From an uncultured Oscillospiraceae bacterium (GTDB lineage Bacteria > Bacillota > Clostridia > Oscillospirales > Oscillospiraceae): DNA of 51,628 nt. The notes under the pieces are model-generated. The model searched no databases, was not told the origin of the DNA, and saw only the letters and a list, made by a program, of their open reading frames with translations. The position numbers and the translations under genes were made by a program. The stretch is taken from assembly GCA_934572445.1 (NCBI GenBank), contig CAKTLD010000002.1, forward strand, positions 1 through 51,628, written 5' to 3'. This document shows positions 50,141-51,628 of this stretch, in pieces (within the stretch, counting starts at the first letter, position 1; each line of letters begins with the position of its first letter).

Positions 50141-50171
50141 TAATAATAGCTGGAAAGGAGCGGGGAGCAGC

Positions 50172-50933
50172 ATGAGAAAACAGAAGCTCAAGCCGATCGG
50201 GGCGGCCTTTGTTGCGCTCGTTCTGCTCGTCGTTTTCTTCATGGTGCGCGGTACGCTGCACCAGCCGACGCGCATCGTGCTGCCGCAGGAGACGAATGGC
50301 AGCAGCGACAGCAGCGAAGCAGCGGATGACAGCAGCACGGGCCGCGTTGCGGTCCGGTCCGATACGGTGCAGAGCGCCATTGCTACACTTGAGCGCCCCG
50401 CGGGCTATACCCGCGCAATCACCATTGAACGATATTATGACGGCGGCAGCGGCGTGGACCGCAGCACTGTTACGGTCGACGGAGCGTGGATGCGTGCCGA
50501 CACGGAGCGCAGCGGCGGCGAGCTGTGCCATACTATCACCAACGGCGAAACGGTCTGGATCTGGTACGGCAGCGGCAAGCAGTATTTTGAGAGCGCTGCG
50601 CCCTTCAGTGCGGATGAGGAGCAGGGTATCCCGACCTATGAAGATATCCTGCGTATGGATGTCTCGCGTATCGCGCTGGCAGACTATCGTCTGCTCGACG
50701 GAGCAGACTGCATTTTTGTGGAGACTGCCGCCGACGAGAACGGCTATATCGAGCGCTACTGGGTCAGTGTAAGCAACGGACTGCTGTGCGCGTCGGAAAA
50801 GCTGAACGGCGAGGACGTCGTTTACCGTATGGCGGGCATGAGCGTTGACGCGGGTGCGGCATCCGAAGGAATATTTGTCCTGCCGGATGGCACGGTCCTG
50901 CACGAGAGCGAAGCGGATACGGTCAAACGCTGA
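50172..50933 (+). CDS. Hypothetical membrane-anchored protein
   Basis: A 253-aa protein not recognised as a named family. A basic N-terminus and one hydrophobic segment (about residues 8-26) suggest an uncleaved anchor or signal. A Ser/Asp-rich linker (about 40-58) leads to a beta-rich domain (about 65-250) whose pattern (RAITIERYYDGGS, WMRADTERSGG, WVSVSNGLLCASEK) faintly resembles LolA-like outer-leaflet lipid-binding folds. AAAGGAGCGG precedes the ATG, 31 nt after wecB, so it may belong to that transcript. A terminator follows. Confidence 0.65.
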   Translation: MRKQKLKPIGAAFVALVLLVVFFMVRGTLHQPTRIVLPQETNGSSDSSEAADDSSTGRVAVRSDTVQSAIATLERPAGYTRAITIERYYDGGSGVDRSTVTVDGAWMRADTERSGGELCHTITNGETVWIWYGSGKQYFESAAPFSADEEQGIPTYEDILRMDVSRIALADYRLLDGADCIFVETAADENGYIERYWVSVSNGLLCASEKLNGEDVVYRMAGMSVDAGAASEGIFVLPDGTVLHESEADTVKR

Positions 50934-50950
50934 AACAGAATAAAAAATGA

Positions 50951-50983
50951 CGTCCGGAGCGATGTGCTCCGGACGGTTCTTTT
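50951..50983 (+). terminator. Intrinsic terminator
   Basis: CGTCCGGAGC and GCTCCGGACG pair around GATGT, followed by GTTCTTTT, 18 nt after the hypothetical gene. Confidence 0.85.
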
Positions 50984-51003
50984 CTGCGGCCGTGCTGCGG
51001 CCG

Positions 51004-51309
51004 TCACAGGATCAGCAGCAGCCCCAAAGCGATCAGCAGCTCATCGTCCGCCTTCTCCTCGAAGAGAAAAAAGAGGATGAGCAGCAGCAGAATATCACCC
51101 GTGTCCACACCCTTGAGCGGCAGCTTATCGAGCAGACGCGAGAAAAACTGCGAAGCCTCCGTGCCGGACTTGGGGAGATCCCCCTCTGGCGGGTGCGGCT
51201 TCGGCGGCGGAGGAGTGTTCCACGGGGGGCTTTTGGGTGGGGATGGTGGATCGGGCATGGGGATGCGCGTGTATTCGCCTTCGTCGCTGCGCAGATACCG
51301 GTTATACAT
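51004..51309 (-). CDS. Small Pro-rich hypothetical protein with hydrophobic tail
   Basis: A 101-aa protein. It starts MYNRYLRSDEGEYTRIP, then a Pro/Lys-rich stretch (about 18-47), a helical segment, and a C-terminal hydrophobic stretch (GDILLLLILFFLFEE and LLIALGLLLIL). It resembles small proteins common in Clostridia but no function is assigned. It starts 3 nt after the stop of another Pro-rich small protein, so the two form an operon. Confidence 0.7.
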   Translation of the reverse strand: MYNRYLRSDEGEYTRIPMPDPPSPPKSPPWNTPPPPKPHPPEGDLPKSGTEASQFFSRLLDKLPLKGVDTGDILLLLILFFLFEEKADDELLIALGLLLIL

Positions 51310-51312
51310 CCG

Positions 51313-51628
51313 TCATCCCTCCCCGTTGAGAAGAAACGTTTTGCCGAGATGGATGAGCCGCGCGAGCTGCGCCGCACGGTCGATCTTCTCTCGCCGCTCG
51401 GGCTTGAGGAAGGGTCGCAGCGCGCGCAAAAACGCGGCGGTCTCGCCGCTCTCGGGACGGTTGAGCTGCGAGAGCACAGGCAATAGCTTGGCGATCATGC
51501 TCGGGTCGATGCCGCCGAGCAGCGACGAGAGGTCGCACATCGGATCGCCCTGCGGTGGTGGCGGTGGGGGAGCGGACGGCGCAGGTCCTGCCGCGCCGCC
51601 CGCGGGTGGGGGAGGCGGCGCGCTGCCG
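51313..51628 (-). CDS. Pro-rich hypothetical protein, N-terminus beyond window edge
   Basis: At least 104 codons on the minus strand, open to the window edge. The visible N-terminal part is a Pro/Gly/Ala-rich, low-complexity stretch (APPPPPAGG.. and APPPPPPQGDP), followed by a helical domain (DLSSLLGGIDPSMIAKLLPVL, RALRPFLKPERREKIDRAAQLARLIHLG). An ATG at 51540 is in frame, but the reading frame clearly extends upstream, so the start is unknown. The helical part resembles small clostridial proteins of unknown role encoded beside the 101-aa protein. Confidence 0.65.
   Translation of the reverse strand, partial: GSAPPPPPAGGAAGPAPSAPPPPPPQGDPMCDLSSLLGGIDPSMIAKLLPVLSQLNRPESGETAAFLRALRPFLKPERREKIDRAAQLARLIHLGKTFLLNGEG

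Overview
This 51.6 kb window looks like chromosome of a GC-rich, anaerobic, amino-acid-fermenting Clostridia member, probably Oscillospiraceae (Oscillibacter/Dysosmobacter/Flavonifractor-like). The reasons are a selenium-dependent glycine reductase operon, a full set of selenocysteine decoding genes except selD, several S-layer-homology (SLH) proteins, SpoIIM-type and YitT-type proteins, and monoderm-style lipoproteins. The family assignment is inference. No phage, insertion sequence, CRISPR array or rRNA was seen.

Left part (1-8040, all minus strand). A Stickland glycine reductase operon reads right to left: promoter, tandem glycine riboswitch with a terminator-like expression platform, grdX, grdE, grdB with an in-frame UGA for selenocysteine, a very GC-rich hairpin, then trxB running off the left edge. 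Directly upstream sit tRNA-Sec (selC) with its own promoter and terminator, then selB and selA. The block therefore holds a selenoprotein and most of the machinery that decodes its UGA. 8076-12881 carries an HD hydrolase, a MoxR/NorQ-type ATPase with its VWA partner, a YitT-type membrane protein and an XRE regulator.

Middle (12896-31509). First comes a Ser/Thr-kinase-like gene with a zinc-ribbon/beta-helix membrane protein, followed by a large secreted beta-helix protein and an SLH protein. Next is a compact envelope-modification cluster: phosphopantetheinyl transferase (divergent), MBOAT acyltransferase, an SGNH/polysaccharide-deacetylase fusion, acyl carrier protein and an FkbH-like enzyme. 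By analogy with the Dlt system it could load glycerate on a carrier protein and pass it to a surface polymer. A third unit has a repeat-bearing lipoprotein facing a VTC/DUF4956 pair and an OmpR-type two-component system. The divergent promoters carry mirror-image heptamer repeats at the same distance from both -10 boxes.

Right part (31508-51628). An iron-complex-type ABC importer (ATPase, FecCD permease, binding lipoprotein) is followed without obvious breaks by a membrane-anchored Big-domain protein, an ExbB-like proton channel, an ExbD-like DUF2149 protein and two SLH proteins. That is a TonB-like energising pair in an apparently single-membrane cell. The window ends with GNAT and MATE genes, spoIIM-like, gltX, trpS, tagO/wecA-type and wecB genes, and two small proline-rich proteins.

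The main candidates for undescribed biology are the carrier-protein/FkbH/MBOAT/deacetylase cluster (20179-24915), the ExbB/DUF2149-linked importer with SLH partners (31508-42143), and the symmetric operator between the lipoprotein and VTC operons (27934-28025).
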